Below, piece by piece: positions 11,035 through 22,702 of a stretch of 64,000 bases of DNA; positions within the stretch are counted from its first letter, which is position 1; each line of letters begins with the position of its first letter. The notes below the pieces were generated by a model, which was given only the letters and a program-made list of their open reading frames with translations, was not told the origin of the DNA and ran no database searches. Source of the DNA: Sepiola atlantica (taxonomy: Eukaryota > Mollusca > Cephalopoda > Sepiida > Sepiolidae); contig OY744532.1 in the NCBI GenBank assembly GCA_963556195.1, forward strand, positions 79,041,234-79,105,233. Reading direction: 5' to 3'. Made by a program: the position numbers and the translations under genes.

Positions 11035-11395
11035 CTAACTTCCCGCCGTTTTTTTAAATTTAAATTAAAATTTTTTAAAATATATAATAATCAATCGATT
11101 AATAATGTACTCTCCCTTGTTGCTTACAACCTCTTCCCAACGCTCAACAACATTTTTAAAACCTCGTTGGTAGAAATAAGAAAGTAAAAAAAATGTAAAA
11201 AGAAAGAGATGTCGAAAAACTTTCATTTTTCTTAACTGGATATTGCATTAAGTGATCTAAAAATAAACAAAAATTCACTCGAAAACAAAAAAAATGATTA
11301 CAAAATGATTAAAAAATAGAATTCTGTAAAAAAATAGATTCACAAATTTGAAAACTAAAAAAAGAATATTTTTTGCCAACCCATTATATCAGTCG
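11035..11395 (-). mobile_element. Mariner remnant with large internal deletion
   Basis: On the minus strand a segment near 11100-11175 reads YQRGFKNVVERWEEVVSNKG, the usual C-terminal end of a mariner transposase. A GGGTTGGCAAAAAA end (plus about 11378-11391) fits one terminus. The rest is A/T-rich with no catalytic motif. Confidence 0.45.
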
Positions 11396-11399
11396 TTTT

Positions 11400-12700
11400 T
11401 TTCTCTTTATATAATTCATAGAAACACACTTGTTTTGAGACGGGTAACATTAGTTCCTCAAATTAAACAGTTTTGCACCACTTTTATGTCCCCTTTATGA
11501 AAACTAAAATCCAAATAAAATGATACTAAACCGCACGTCTAGAATCCTTATTTCAATTTTACTAAAAATCCATTATATGATTTTGCTTCTAGAAAATGTC
11601 TAATGCTTAATCGTCAGGAGACTTAAGAAATTGAAATCTTGTATTATACGAAATATAATTGACCCGCTGGGTCACTCATTGGCCTCGGGTTAGATAGTTT
11701 TAATTGGGAAAAAGGCTATAAATAAATCTCACTCCGGAAAGATAGGAACATTTATGTGAGTATGACCTCCTACGATCGAACCGAACTATATATATATAGT
11801 GCAGAAAAAAGCGTCGTACTTTAAAAACTAAATCCTAGAATCGGAATGCGCCATGGACTCTCGGTAAGTATGAAAAACGTCAGCCGACAAAAAGCCCTTT
11901 ATTTGCATGTCTCCCAAGGCAGTATTGATAGGATGCAAAGCCTCTCTCTTTTTCTTTCTTTCCATCTTTTCTCGGCTACAGGTTAAATAGTTTTACTACT
12001 CATTGTGTCACCCTTATTGTTTATAATGGACTATTCCAATCTATTAATTATTTCGTTTATTTAGTACATTCCACTGTTATTGAACAGAGAGAGTGGGGGA
12101 GAGATAGACAGATAAATTGGTGTCCAATGACTACGGATCAAATTCAACGCAAATCTAATATATTTGAATTTTAAAATGGAAGGTTCTGCCCATATCTTGC
12201 CTCATAAAAATCCTTTAAAATACTTCAAAGAAACTGAAATTTGGTGATGATTTATTTAGTCTATTGTTAAAATTTCACAAACATCGTACGTATCTAAAGT
12301 TTCACAGAGGGCTTCTACCCCTTCTTTATCCTCTTGGCATCAAACTAAATTAATGTAAATATAGCCCATATTACACACCCTCAGGCCTAGCGGCTATGTC
12401 CCAAAATTAATAATGCTCTGTTAATTAGTTTAGGAGTGAATTGTATCGAATTACATTTTATTGTCCTTAACAACGTGCTAAAACGATCCACCAAATGAAC
12501 TGTTTGACAAGAATAAAATATTGATTTTCTAAATAGTAAGTAATCGATGACAAAAAACAGAAAAAAAAGATCGACTCTATTTTATATAGAAGTCTTTCAG
12601 CTGCAAGTCTGTTGTTCAGTAAATGAGTACCATTTATAAGCTCTAAAAAATAAATCTCGGTTAATTGTTTTTACACAATATCGAGAAATCCTGATTCCTT
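11400..12700. other. AT-rich sequence, no gene seen
   Basis: Short non-repetitive sequence. No ORF above background and no element ends were found. Confidence 0.5.
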
Positions 12701-12713
12701 ATATATGATTGTA

Positions 12714-12962
12714 TCACAGTCCATAGTTTTCTTCGAATGTCCGGCTGGCTTGGGAGGCCGAGAGCAGACTCAAGGCGTTTCCACGAATAATGGCAATAGA
12801 AAGGCGCTGGTAAAGCGAAGACAATTCGCGATTGTCTCCAGTGTTGCGCGTCATTAATAGAACAAGGCTGCCGAGGAAGTCGCGTATGGCAAAGCCAATC
12901 ACTCCACTCGTCTCCACAGCGATCGGTTGAAATACAAATCTGTCGAGAAGATTGGCATATTT
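12714..12962 (-). pseudogene. Retrotransposon ORF fragment, C-terminal
   Basis: The minus strand gives an open stretch beginning KYANLLDRFVFQPIAVETSG and continuing through FLGSLVLL, TGDNRELSSLYQRLSIAI and RGNALSLL to a stop at 12714. The blocks ETSGV-G, TGD-RE--F/L-QR-S-A and RGNA recur at the C-terminal end of retrotransposon polyproteins in marine invertebrates, as I remember them. No RT or endonuclease motif is within reach upstream, so it is a truncated copy. Element family unknown. Confidence 0.55.
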
Positions 12963-12979
12963 TGACCGCTTATATATTG

Positions 12980-15040
12980 GATTTATTTTTACGTTATTGG
13001 CGTCCTATTGTGGTTACAGTAACTTATTACAATATAGTTCCATTCCTTCTTCGGTGTTAGGGTTAATGGGCTTATGTGGTATCTGTACTCTACGTGTTTA
13101 ACCTTCTCCCTAATGGCTTGGGATGAATGGATAACTACAAATAATGCTACTCTTTTAATATGTGATCTTTTTCGACCAATCAGAGTCTTTGGTATCATTC
13201 AGTTCGCTTTAACTATTTAACACGTTGGGTGGTCATGCCCTTTAGCCGGATTAGGTTCAAACCATAAACTTTCATATGGATGTTCAGCTGATCTTTATGT
13301 GACACGTTAATCTATTCATGGTTTCCTCCCTCGATCTCGTTGTTTTTCTGCTCGTAAATGGTTGTAACTGCTCGTGTCAGTCAAATTTATAGAGCGTAAA
13401 TAGTTACCTGTATGCTTTGTAAGTTATATTCAAGCGGATATCTTCGCAAATGGATACCAACTTTTATCGATTAGTTTTGTCTGACTTTGTTTTCATAGTT
13501 TGATCCTGTTATTTTACAGAGAGAATCTGACCGTATACCATTCAATAGTTAATGGTGCGGCATTCACCTTGGTCGGATTGAGTCGAGCTCCAACAAAGAA
13601 GAAAGTTTCTGGGGAAAATTGAAATTCACAAGCGGCATAATATACGACAAAATCACGTTGAACCACAGGTTCTCATTTGATCAGCCAAGTTCAGCGACCC
13701 CATCCAATCAATCAGTACCTTTGAATCGTTTTATACATAAGTTTTATACGTACGAATATGCCCACCGTTTCATTTTAATTGAACACATTCGATTTAAATA
13801 TGATTTAAGTGCTTCAACCTTTTTAAAGCTAATTATATTCGACTGATATTTAACTTTCTTAAACAAAACGGAAACCTGTATAACTTGTTTTGAGACTGTA
13901 TGCACGGTGAGATATCATATCGATTTCTGTGTACCTCTTCCGGCTATCTCGTTGGCTATTTGCCCGTGGGCATCGTCTCAAGCCATTCCCGAAAGTAAGA
14001 AATATCAGTTTCCACTTGGGTACACCTGTCACCTATTTTCAAAGTTTAGGTCATTGCCCAAATGACAACGTCTGATCTGATTTGCTTAGTGAAGCTTAGT
14101 CAGACACACGCACACGCACACATATAGTGCATAGATGCAGTTATTTACGTAGTGAATCGGGGGGGGGCGGTACTACAGTGCATACCGGTGTGGACCGATG
14201 GCAAGAAGTGCTGTGATCAAATCCAGGTACGACCTTTATTATAGATGTTAAAAACCTTCACGTGATCTCTACTATTATGATTTGATTCAGTTTTTTTAAT
14301 AGTTTTGTTCACCTCAAATTAAAGTGTGAGGGGCTTCTGTTAGGGAAGCAAAGATTTATAAGGGTCAACGCGAGTGGGAAGTTGAGCAGCAAAATGTTTG
14401 CTAACATTACATTAAAATTTCTGCATTTTGGTATGGTCGGGGAAACAAAGAGCAGAAATGGATTCTGAACGATAGAGGTCCGAGCTAAGAAGCTATTATG
14501 GTAGAAAATCTTCCGACATATAGGGACCTCTACAGTGAAGAGATCGGTTTGATTTGATTGATTTTTATCTTGTTTTAAGGCTCATCAACCACTGTTGGGT
14601 CATTTAGAGTCAAGAAAGTTGTATTTATGAAACTTCTTTTTGTGAAGGTGTTTTTAAAGTTTGGATTTTTTTATATTATTCACAATGTATGAGTTATTTT
14701 GTTTGATTTTCGTAGCGTTACATTTTTGTAGACAATGTTCGTTTCAGTTTTGGGAAGGGGGACATTCTGAAAAAAATTCAAGAGAATGAATGCAAAAGAA
14801 ACCCCAAAAACAAACACCTCAAAAGGTTGTAGCATTGTAAATTCGTAAAGTTCAAACTGTATCTGCAGCTTAATTTACAAAGGAAGACATGAAAAATTAA
14901 TTATAGAATCATTTGGAGCAAAATACAAGATGTGATTAGAAAGTATTCACACCGAATTTTACGAAAACATAAACGAGCAATTGATGACATAAATATTTTG
15001 TTCACAATGTGAAATGAGTTTTAAAAGTATCGAGACTTTA
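12980..15040. other. No gene seen
   Basis: AT-rich sequence with a G run at 14160-14168. I found no coding block, tandem array or element end. Confidence 0.5.
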
Positions 15041-15047
15041 TTTACCA

Positions 15048-15640
15048 GGTAACAATTGAACGATCGGACTAACATTCGCAGACAACATCAATTGAACTAA
15101 ATACATAGAAGATATTGCAAAGTCTGCTGCAAAGAAGATGGACCCCTCTACCGGGTTAGAAACCTCATCACACTTGCCAGTATCTTCAACCTCTATAAAG
15201 CAACACTTCGCCCATGTATTGCGTATTATTAGCACATCTGGGCTGGTGCACCAACCACTAGTCTGTCCGTTTTGAACATGGTGCAAAAAGTGTTTCTAAC
15301 CTTGTAGGTCCTGTACTGTCTACCAAGCTCTAGCTCCTGTCCCATCGCCGCAATGTTGCTTATTTCACAAGTACTTCCACAGAATGTGCTCTGCCGAACT
15401 TACTGCCCTTGTACCCCCTCAAGATAATTACCCTCGACGAACTCGACTAATAACACTATACCAACCTTTAACTGTAGAGGTCTCCAGATGCCGGTAAACT
15501 TTTTACTCACAATACCTTATTTCCTAGGACTGTTCGACTTTGGAATTCCGTCCTTGCTCCCTATTACCCCGACTGTGCCAACATGCAGAATTTAAATGTA
15601 ATGTCAACAAATATCTTGCTGCACAACCCCACACTTAAGA
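15048..15640 (+). pseudogene. CR1/L2-like LINE C-terminal region, copy 2
   Basis: Same block order as 1588-2349: YIEDIAKSAAKKMDP, LYKATLRPCIAYY, GPVLSTKL, SHRRNVA, YFHRMCSAELTALVPP, VEVSRCR and a final NVNKYLAA. Several frameshifts and stops separate the blocks. Identity to copy 1 looks moderate, so the two are independent old insertions. Confidence 0.75.
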
Positions 15641-15985
15641 TGCTTCCTTTTAAATTTGGCCTCTAACCACAGCAACCAATTACGTCTAAGTGGTAATATG
15701 CATGTTTGGGATTAATAAAAGTAAAAAAATAATTAAAATGTTGATTTTCTAAAAAAAATATTGCGAAGCTTGTTAAGAAAATATGGTACTGTTCCAGATG
15801 ACGCGCCTATTTTCGGTGACTTCGCGTCGACAACGATCGGGAAGGACGCGGAACCGCCCGAACGCTGACGGAATAATATTGTTTCTTTCTTTTATCTTAT
15901 AAAAACACAGACAACATTTTACCCCCTGCCCCATTATCACACAAAAAAATGATTTTAATCTATAGATTTTTCTTTTAATTTATTT

Positions 15986-16212
15986 GGTGTTCCAAAAGAA
16001 ACAGTGCAGTAGGAATATGCTAATAACCCAAAGAAACAAAACACACAGAAAAATACTATTTATTGCAAATATTCACAAATTCAATACCTTATCAACTAAA
16101 GTACAATTGAGGAAAACATTTTCAACTATAAATATCCTTTCTTGTGTTCAGTGCACTGTTTCTTTATGTATACCTATGAAAATGTTCAGTGCACTGTTTC
16201 TTTTGGAACACC
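15986..16212. mobile_element. Nested 227-bp MITE
   Basis: GGTGTTCCAAAAGAAACAGT at the left end and ACTGTTTCTTTTGGAACACC at the right end are perfect inverted repeats, extending to 23 bp. The right end is internally duplicated (TTCAGTGCACTGTTTCTTT also at 16147-16165). TA dinucleotides flank it, which suggests a Tc1/mariner-derived MITE. Confidence 0.8.
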
Positions 16213-16289
16213 CTATATTAGCGTCTGTCAGTCTTCCAGTTATAGCTTGGCAGTTTAAATATAGGGCTTGGCTATCGCTAAGAACGGGA

Positions 16290-16322
16290 GCCTTAACCCC
16301 TAACCCTAACCCTAAACCTAAC
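16290..16322. repeat. Telomere-type repeats (CCCTAA)n, short
   Basis: A few CCCTAA units with variants (CCTAACCCTAACCCTAAACC) lie inside MITE copy 2. Confidence 0.8.
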
Positions 16323-16407
16323 ACATTTTCTTTGTTTGTTTTATGTTAGAAAGAAGAAATAAAAGCAAAACAGCGAAACAAATGAAAAAGAAAACATTGA
16401 CAAAATA

Positions 16408-16432
16408 CCCCCCCCCCCCCAAAAAAAAAAAA
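16408..16432. repeat. Poly-C then poly-A run
   Basis: A homopolymer C tract directly followed by A. Read length here may be unreliable. Confidence 0.85.
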
Positions 16433-17224
16433 TTCTTTCTACACATTTGATTGAAAATGGTTTATTTACCCCCCACCCCACCCACCCTACAGTTTGTTCG
16501 GTTTTTATCTTTTAATCTATGTATTTTTTCTTTGAATTTATTCGTCTTATATTATCGCCTGCTAGTCTTCCATTAACGCTTGGCGTTTTCGTCTCGGCAA
16601 CTCTCGGGCGCTTCCGCGACCTGCCCGATCGTTGTCGACGCGAAGTCACGGAAATTAAGCGCGTGATCTGGAACAGTACCGAAAATATAAAGACTGAATA
16701 TCTAACTGACAAGTCCGAATTGACGACTGAATGAAATATACATTTCTTTTTTTTAAATTTTAGATCAGTTAGTTCTTAGAAATCAAGGGGTCCTCTCCAT
16801 TCTGGAACTAACACCTGCTCTCTTTATGAGTTACATTTATATCCGAGGGATCTTTTAAGGATTAACATTGCCCCTTTTAGAGCTGTTATATGAACTTTGC
16901 AACAGTTTGGTTTGCCGAAGATGGTCTTTACTTATTTTCCACCACAGGGAAGTGCGGCACAAGGTCAGGACGGTGGGAGATTAAAAAAAAAACAGCGCAC
17001 CAGAAAGGTGGTGCACTCTTGGCTCCACAAAAATACTCTGAACAGTTCTGTCGGTTTTTCACGGTAGAATCGTCTCAAGCAATTGGCAAGAAAACAATCA
17101 CTTATCCACCAGAGGAGAAAAAGCCTGGGAGCGGGCACTACTTAAGATTGAACAAAACCAATCAGGAATAATCAGGAACAGGAGAAATCAAGTTACAAAT
17201 TTTCCTTCAATTTGATCCAGTATC

Positions 17225-18690
17225 AACAGGAGGGACAACATGAAGGTTGCCAACATTACCATTAAAAGATAATTCGTACAGATATTCATAAGGAAATATA
17301 GCTTGTTACAATTTTCTCATCTGTTCATTCTCTTGTTTGTATTTGTTACCTCGATTCTTCTGTTAGAATCAGTATTTACAGAAATGACCACGTGAAGGTT
17401 GCTAATATTCCTAGCCGAAGTAATGATATAGATACGACTGGAATAAAAAAAGAAAACATGGCAGACCGTCGTTAGTCCGTGTCCGTACTGGCATGCAATG
17501 CTAAACCATTTTCTACCTGACCTACTGAATAAGACGATCAAACAAACGAGTCCTATTTACTTGCCTCCCCACGAGGACAGAGTTAGACATAAGGTCGGTT
17601 TTTAATATGGGTAAAAACAGCTCCCTAAAAGGGGCCCTTTGATCTGAACATAAATAAAAATTGCCTCAGTCTATAAGGATTTCACCTTCACTGACTAAGA
17701 ACAGATGAAGTGCATCATTAGAAGAGATTCTACACGTTACTCCTAGCCAAACTGTGACCCCCCCAATTCTTTTTATTGAGCAGGTACTCACAGAAGTGGC
17801 CACGTTTAGGTTGCAAATATTCCTAACGGAAGTAGTTATATAAATACGATTGGAATGAAACATGACAGGCCGTTGTTAGTTTTTTACACTTTTGTTTAAT
17901 TTTACTTCAGTGTAAAATCTCGGAAATCAAGAGGCCCCTTCCCGGGTTAACGCTTGATATCTGTATGAGATACATAGATAACCGTTCTCATCTACTTCTC
18001 AAACGTTGAGTTAGTAAAGAAATGAAGAGCATTCCCTTTTCTTCTCCCCAACTGACCAGTAAATTATATTATAGTATATCTTTCTTGCGGTCTTTTGGTC
18101 TTACCGGATTCTAGGACAATAATTGATCTAGTCTGGTGGAGTATCCAGGTAAGTGATGTTACTTGAGGTAACATTAATTGAAAACGGTGCACCATTCTTT
18201 GTATGAGACAGTGTATGGGCGTGTCGAGGGAATACTATTTGGGCTTCGAATACTATGTTATTTTGAATATTTAGTCAGGGTTTACTTGTAGGCTGAAGTA
18301 ACCTACTGTCATGTTGTCCTGACAAACCCTTGTACAAAGAGACAGAAAAAACTCGAGGATAGTGTCTAGTAGGGAATTTAAACGCTCTGCTAGATAATTC
18401 AAACTCTTCAGTGGGTAGTCTGAGGCGGTACTAACATGGAATAGTAAACCATTTTTATTTCAGACATTCTGAATCTAACAAGGAAACAAATGTGTTTCTG
18501 TGATTTTCGATTCTTTTGATTTGTATCAGATACTCACAGGAGTGACCACGTAAAGGTTGCCAATATTTTTAGCGGAAGTCGTGATATCAATACGACTGGA
18601 ATAAAACATAGCATGCCGTCGGTAGTTCGCGCCGGTACCAATATTCAATGATAAACCATTTTTCTCCCAGATCAATTGAATCAGACAAGC
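17225..18690 (-). repeat. Array of four SINE copies (family S)
   Basis: The marker block, on the plus strand, GACCACGTGAAGGTTGCTAA and variants occurs near 17230 (partial), 17385, 17793 and 18542. It is followed by CGGAAGT..TGATAT..ATACGACTGGAAT and, in three copies, by CATG/CAGGCCGTCGTTAGT and TAAACCATTTT. The same block order is found reversed at 48900-49345, where an AGTTCGAATCC B box is preserved, so these are tRNA-derived SINE copies on the minus strand. All four face the same way. Confidence 0.6.
17555..17720. repeat. Dispersed repeat R, copy 1
   Basis: CCTCCCCACGAG, AGAGTTAGACATAAGGTC and a later TACACGTTACT segment recur at 45530-45900 and 57615-57830. Confidence 0.5.
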
Positions 18691-18929
18691 AAACAAAGAA
18701 CTACAAAAAAAAAACACAAAAAACCCGGGTAGCTCTGTTTCTATGATTTTTGTTGTTGTGTGCCACGAACCACCCAAGAGACGCGGTGATTTCTAACGAT
18801 TAGACGAGTTGCGATCTGTGGCGTGAAGTAACATGGGGGAAAAACGCGAAACCCAGACAGACGGACTTTTATATAGAGATTTTCTCTCTCAATCTCTTGT
18901 TCTTTTTTGTTAAAAAAAACAAAAAACAA

Positions 18930-20150
18930 ACAAACTCGAAAGTTTATTTCTTCTCTTATTTATATGTTTCAATAGAATTTCGACTGAGGCCATTATGCAA
19001 ATATGAAACAAAATATGCAAGTCTCGTTTGATTTGCTTTCGAAGCGACAAAACTATATACTAATGAAATAAGACAATATCCCTGGGTTGATTTGCATGGC
19101 TTATTTGTATTCCTTTCTTTATATATTTACCAGCAGGAACACTCGCCGTTGCCTGAAACACCGCAAATATAATAGATTTACCTATTACTAGCTGGTTTAG
19201 TCCGTTCGCTATTTAATAGTTATTCACTACTTGAAATCATTGAAACGAAACGAATCAATAAGAAGGTAAAACTAATTTATAAGAAAAAGAGACAAAATTG
19301 AATAAATTAAATTTAAAAAAGAGAAATTACCAGATTTAATTTCTATTCACTACTTGAAATCATCGAAACGAAACTAATTGGTAAGAAGATAAAACTAATT
19401 GATAAGAAAAGAAGACTAAATTAAATTAATTAAATTAGAAATAGAAATTAACAAATTAATTAAATAAAAAATAATTGAAAGTTACTTTTCATTCAATTAA
19501 AAGTAAGTCAAATAATAACTATGTTAGTGTTATTTTATTCTCTTTCTATCCATATACATTATTCTATCCATATACATATTTGTAAACATTTCTTAAATTG
19601 ATAGCGAGCGACCGAAGCCAGCAAGTTTCTCATAAAAATTAAATTTGCATAGATGATTATTCTTTCCTTTCTTTTTTATTATTATAAGGTATTATTAAGA
19701 TAATGACCCCCATTCTTTGCTCTTAAAAATTAAATTTGCTAACGGTAAAACGGTCTAAGGAGGACAACTTTGTACAAATCATTATTAAATTTAATTTATG
19801 AACATTTAAAATATAAATTTATAATGTTGAATCGATCTATTATGAAATGAATTAATGATGTGGCTTATTAAGCCTGTTTTAGAATAAGATTCAGGAAATA
19901 AAATTAAGTATGTTTAAGAATGAAACAGTTATTAAGCCTACTATTTTATTGGTGATGTTGTGGTAGGGTATTTTGATCTGATGAAATTAGGCGAATTTAA
20001 GGGTGAAAATTAGATATTCAAAGGGTATGAAAAAGAGGGACAAAAAGAGGGGTATCAGATGCCTATTATAAAACAATAAAATCTAATTAAAAATTATTCT
20101 GTGATCATCAGTTTTTTTCTATTTTTTATATATATACAATATACCTAACA
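18930..20150. other. Very AT-rich sequence with a 120-bp direct duplication
   Basis: ATTCACTACTTGAAATCAT followed by CGAAAC repeats occurs at about 19225-19345 and again at 19343-19460. Otherwise no gene or element end is seen. Confidence 0.55.
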
Positions 20151-20204
20151 AGCCGCGCATGCGTGGTCCCGCTCTGTATGTGACTCGATGTGGCGAGTGT
20201 AAAA

Positions 20205-20780
20205 TGCAATAAATTTGGGCAATTTGGAGCATTTTTGACCCCCATTGTACCCCCCCCCCTGGGGGCACGAACCAGAATTGTTCTGAGTTCAAGGATGCTC
20301 ATTTTATATCTAGAACAATTGCCTCTACATTTTGGCCAAGTTTCAGAAAAATTGAATAGATGGATCAAACGTTATGGGAGAAAAGGGTCATTTTTTGCCA
20401 TTTTTGGGGGTTTTGACCCCCTGGGGGCGCGAACCAGATTTTATCCAAGGTCAGCAATACTTATTTTCTATTGGGAACAATTGCCCCCATATTTTGGCCA
20501 AGTTTCAGAGAAATTGAATGGATGGATGAAAAGTTATAGGGCACAAAATGTCATTTTTTGCTATTTTGGGGCCTTTTGACCTCCTGGCAGGGCTAACCAG
20601 ATTCTTTTTCAAAAATCGGAGAATGTCACTTTCTAACCTTACAAAAGTTACAACTTCATGCGAAATTTCAGAGAAATTATATGGATGGTTGCGGAGAAAA
20701 ATCCGGACGGACGGACGGCCAGACGGGCGGACGGAAATGCCTCAACATAGGTCCCCCGATTTATAAAATCGGGGGACCAA
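20205..20780 (+). repeat. Three tandem units plus ACGG tract and terminal hairpin
   Basis: Units begin near 20232, 20411 and 20573 (spacing 179 and 162), each with TTTTGACCCCC, GCACGAACCAGA, TTTGGCCAAGTTTCAGA and AAATTGAATGGATGGAT. The array ends in ACGG repeats (20705-20740) and a near-perfect hairpin at 20750-20778, with arms GGTCCCCCGATTT and AAATCGGGGGACC and a 3-base loop. A 129-residue open frame (20190-20579) only reflects the repeated units. The whole looks like one dispersed element with a stem-loop 3' end. Confidence 0.75.
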
Positions 20781-21594
20781 TTAAATCCAATTCAGATTTA
20801 GAACCATAAAAAGGTGAACAATACAGGGTCTTCTCTCTTAACAGACATATTTAAAAGAAAAATTCGTGATTTAATTTACTGGTTTTAAGTTTTAGTATTG
20901 AGATGGAACATACCAAGTTGACTATATGAATGTGAAGGTAATGATCGCAAATAAATAATTTTCCGAGAAGAAAGGCAGGGGGAATTTAAAGGTCGAATAT
21001 TACGAGCAAGTCTTATATTGAATAAGGCTATTCTGAGGTTATGTTTTTGGCAGGGAGGGTGGTGATTATCGAATCTATTTTATGTGTACCGGTCAGTCCA
21101 GTTTATAAGAAGTTCTGGTCTCCTACGGACACATCCTTTAACAATTTCGTCCCTAATGTTTAAACAGTTTGTATTTGGCCCTTAATATGTAACATTGTTC
21201 TGCGTCACAAAAGGGAACGTGTTAATGGCTGGAGAGTATTATGGTCTTCTCTCTATCACTGTCCATTTAATGGTGAAGGGTGTCCTTTCATCCTTTAATT
21301 ACCAGATCCGGGTCGTAAGTGTTGTGTTGCCTTGTCTTTGTATTTAAAGGTATACTGTGTGTGTATAATCTCTGCTTAAAGCTTCCCTGCGTCATGCCTA
21401 TGCATTTTTGGTTCTGCCACTTGACTGCTTATGGCAATAACCTCATACACTAGGGAATCAAATTTGAAGTTCCCCTCTAAGGTGTAGTTGTTTTTGTCCT
21501 GGCCTGAACAGCCTGTGTTTTCTATTGATTTTGGTTCAGCGGAGATGATTTTTCTTACATATGGGGTGGTAGAGTAGCTCATCTTAATTGTGTT

Positions 21595-21596
<2 letters not shown>

Positions 21597-21655
<59 letters not shown>

Positions 21656-21720
21656 GAAAGAAAGATTACGTTTAGTTAAATATACGTACATTGGATAGGT
21701 TCGTTCTATAGCCATGTGTA
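21597..21720. repeat. (TA)n with adjacent dispersed repeat
   Basis: TA to 21648. The following GATTACGTTTAGT and GTTCGTTCTATAGC words recur after the array that ends at 23338. Confidence 0.85.
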
Positions 21721-21880
21721 TATGTATATATATTTTTATGTAGATGAGTCACTCCTAAACTAATTAACTGATCATTATGATTTTTAAAAACAGCTGCAAG
21801 AATCTAGGGGTGAAAATGTAGGTTAGACTTAGTTTACTTTACTTTCATACAAATGGAATTAAAATTGGGTGGAAGACACA

Positions 21881-21918
21881 ACTCCTGATGAAGATCACCA
21901 CGATCAAAAGCGCTTAAG
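21881..21918 (+). ncRNA. Hammerhead-like motif, family G copy 2
   Basis: CTGATGA (21885-21891), stem II GATC-ACCAC-GATC, AAA where GAA is required, AGCGCT and a CUU-type site. The damaged GAA and poor stem I argue against activity. The body to about 22050 (ATTCCGTGGTCTTCAACA) matches family G copy 1. Confidence 0.42.
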
Positions 21919-22084
21919 ATAGCTGAAAAAAAACCTCGTAGCCATACTATACTAAATGCCATCAGAAACCCGAAAGCTTGCTCGCCGTGTCGAGTAGATA
22001 ACAAAGAAAATTACAAAACGTGAAAATTCCGTGGTCTTCAACATGATATGATATATATAGTCATCCACATACAGACTGTTTCGC

Positions 22085-22200
22085 TGTATCACAGCTATTC
22101 AGTGCGGCTAGACCAGTTTGTGCCTCAAGCTAGGATTGAAACTCAATCGTCGAGCTGACAGTCGGCGCCTCTACCCCTGCGCTATCATACGACACTGACT
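22085..22200 (-). repeat. tRNA-derived SINE head
   Basis: The minus strand carries TATGATAGCGCAGGGGTAGA (A-box region), then GTTTCAATCC (B-box-like) at the expected distance. No hammerhead follows on that strand. Confidence 0.5.
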
Positions 22201-22339
22201 GACTGTAAGTGATATCTCAATGTAATAATTGTCAAGTGCTGACCAACATTTTTATTTAATAAATATTAATTGTTTTTTTACCTACATATACTAGTGTTTC
22301 TTTCTTTCGCTGTCATCAATGTAGGAAATGAGAATTATT

Positions 22340-22402
22340 GCTGGTCTAAGTATTCGACCCCGGTCACAAAGTCACCACTAACTCTACAGCCCGGTATTTT
22401 TC
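22340..22402 (-). repeat. tRNA-like SINE segment
   Basis: The minus strand reads GTAGAGTTAGTGGTGACT and then GGGGTCGAATACTT, which resemble A and B boxes. It is opposite in strand to the adjacent hammerhead. Confidence 0.4.
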
Positions 22403-22426
22403 CCCACGGCCACCAATAGTCAAACT

Positions 22427-22478
22427 TCTTCGCTGAAGAGTCTTGATTGAAAAAAGATGAAACGTATACGTCCGTAGA
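22427..22478 (+). ncRNA. Hammerhead ribozyme, family A copy 1
   Basis: Core CTGAAGA (22433-22439), stem II GTCTT/AAGAT (22440-22458), GAA (22459-22461), stem III ACG-TATA-CGT (22462-22471), cleavage base C22472 (GUC). Identical to copies 2 and 3 except that stem I has one mismatch (TTCTTCG against CGTAGA). Confidence 0.85.
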
Positions 22479-22498
22479 TAATAAACAACAACAAATAT

Positions 22499-22501
<3 letters not shown>

Positions 22502-22551
<50 letters not shown>
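22502..22551. repeat. (TA)n at 3' end of family A copy 1
   Basis: Follows the family A tail (AACAACAACAAATATTTTCA). The same tail word is repeated inverted on the far side. Confidence 0.95.
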
Positions 22552-22556
<5 letters not shown>

Positions 22557-22565
22557 ATATTTGTT

Positions 22566-22640
22566 GTTGGTTTAAGACGTTGGGTTGGAGTTGAAAAATA
22601 CTTATAATCCAGGGTTTCGAATCGTGTAACCAGTAGTGAA
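22566..22640 (+). repeat. tRNA-like head of family A copy 2
   Basis: TGGTTTAAGACG (A-box-like) and GGTTTCGAATCG (B-box-like) are spaced as in tRNA genes. The hammerhead starts about 12-30 bases later on the same strand. The inverted copy 3 repeats this head at about 23070-23005 on the minus strand. Confidence 0.6.
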
Positions 22641-22650
22641 TAGTCAAACT

Positions 22651-22702
22651 TCTACGCTGAAGAGTCTTGATTGAAAAAAGATGAAACGTATACGTCCGTA
22701 GA
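22651..22702 (+). ncRNA. Hammerhead ribozyme, family A copy 2 (complete type I fold)
   Basis: Stem I TCTACG (22651-22656) pairs perfectly with CGTAGA (22697-22702). Core CTGAAGA 22657-22663 matches CUGANGA. Stem II GTCTT...AAGAT (22664-22682) closes with one G-U pair and a 9-base loop. GAA is 22683-22685. Stem III ACG-TATA-CGT is 22686-22695 with the required A-U pair. The cleavage base is C22696 (GUC), with the cut expected between 22696 and 22697. Every invariant hammerhead position is satisfied. Self-cleavage is inferred from the fold. Upstream is a tRNA-like head that could drive pol III transcription. Confidence 0.92.

Larger units (their letters stand above)
15785..16680. mobile_element. 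MITE copy 2, containing a nested MITE
   Basis: GGTACTGTTCCAGATGACGC at the left matches the inverted right end (GCGTGATCTGGAACAGTACC, ending at 16680). The internal arm words GACTTCGCGTCGACAACGATC and GATCGTTGTCGACGCGAAGTC are exact reverse complements. The interior carries a nested element (15986-16212) and a short telomere-type repeat. Confidence 0.8.

Noticed and set aside
20190..20579. 129-residue ORF with repeated GARTR and FGQVSEKLN motifs as a possible repeat protein
   Set aside because: The motif repeats follow the DNA repeat unit, and the third unit and flanks do not hold the frame. It matches a dispersed DNA repeat better.
22085..22200. Possible functional tRNA gene
   Set aside because: A and B boxes are tRNA-like but no cloverleaf with a paired acceptor stem could be drawn. 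SINE head is the better call. The same holds for 42880-42965 and 60715-60790.
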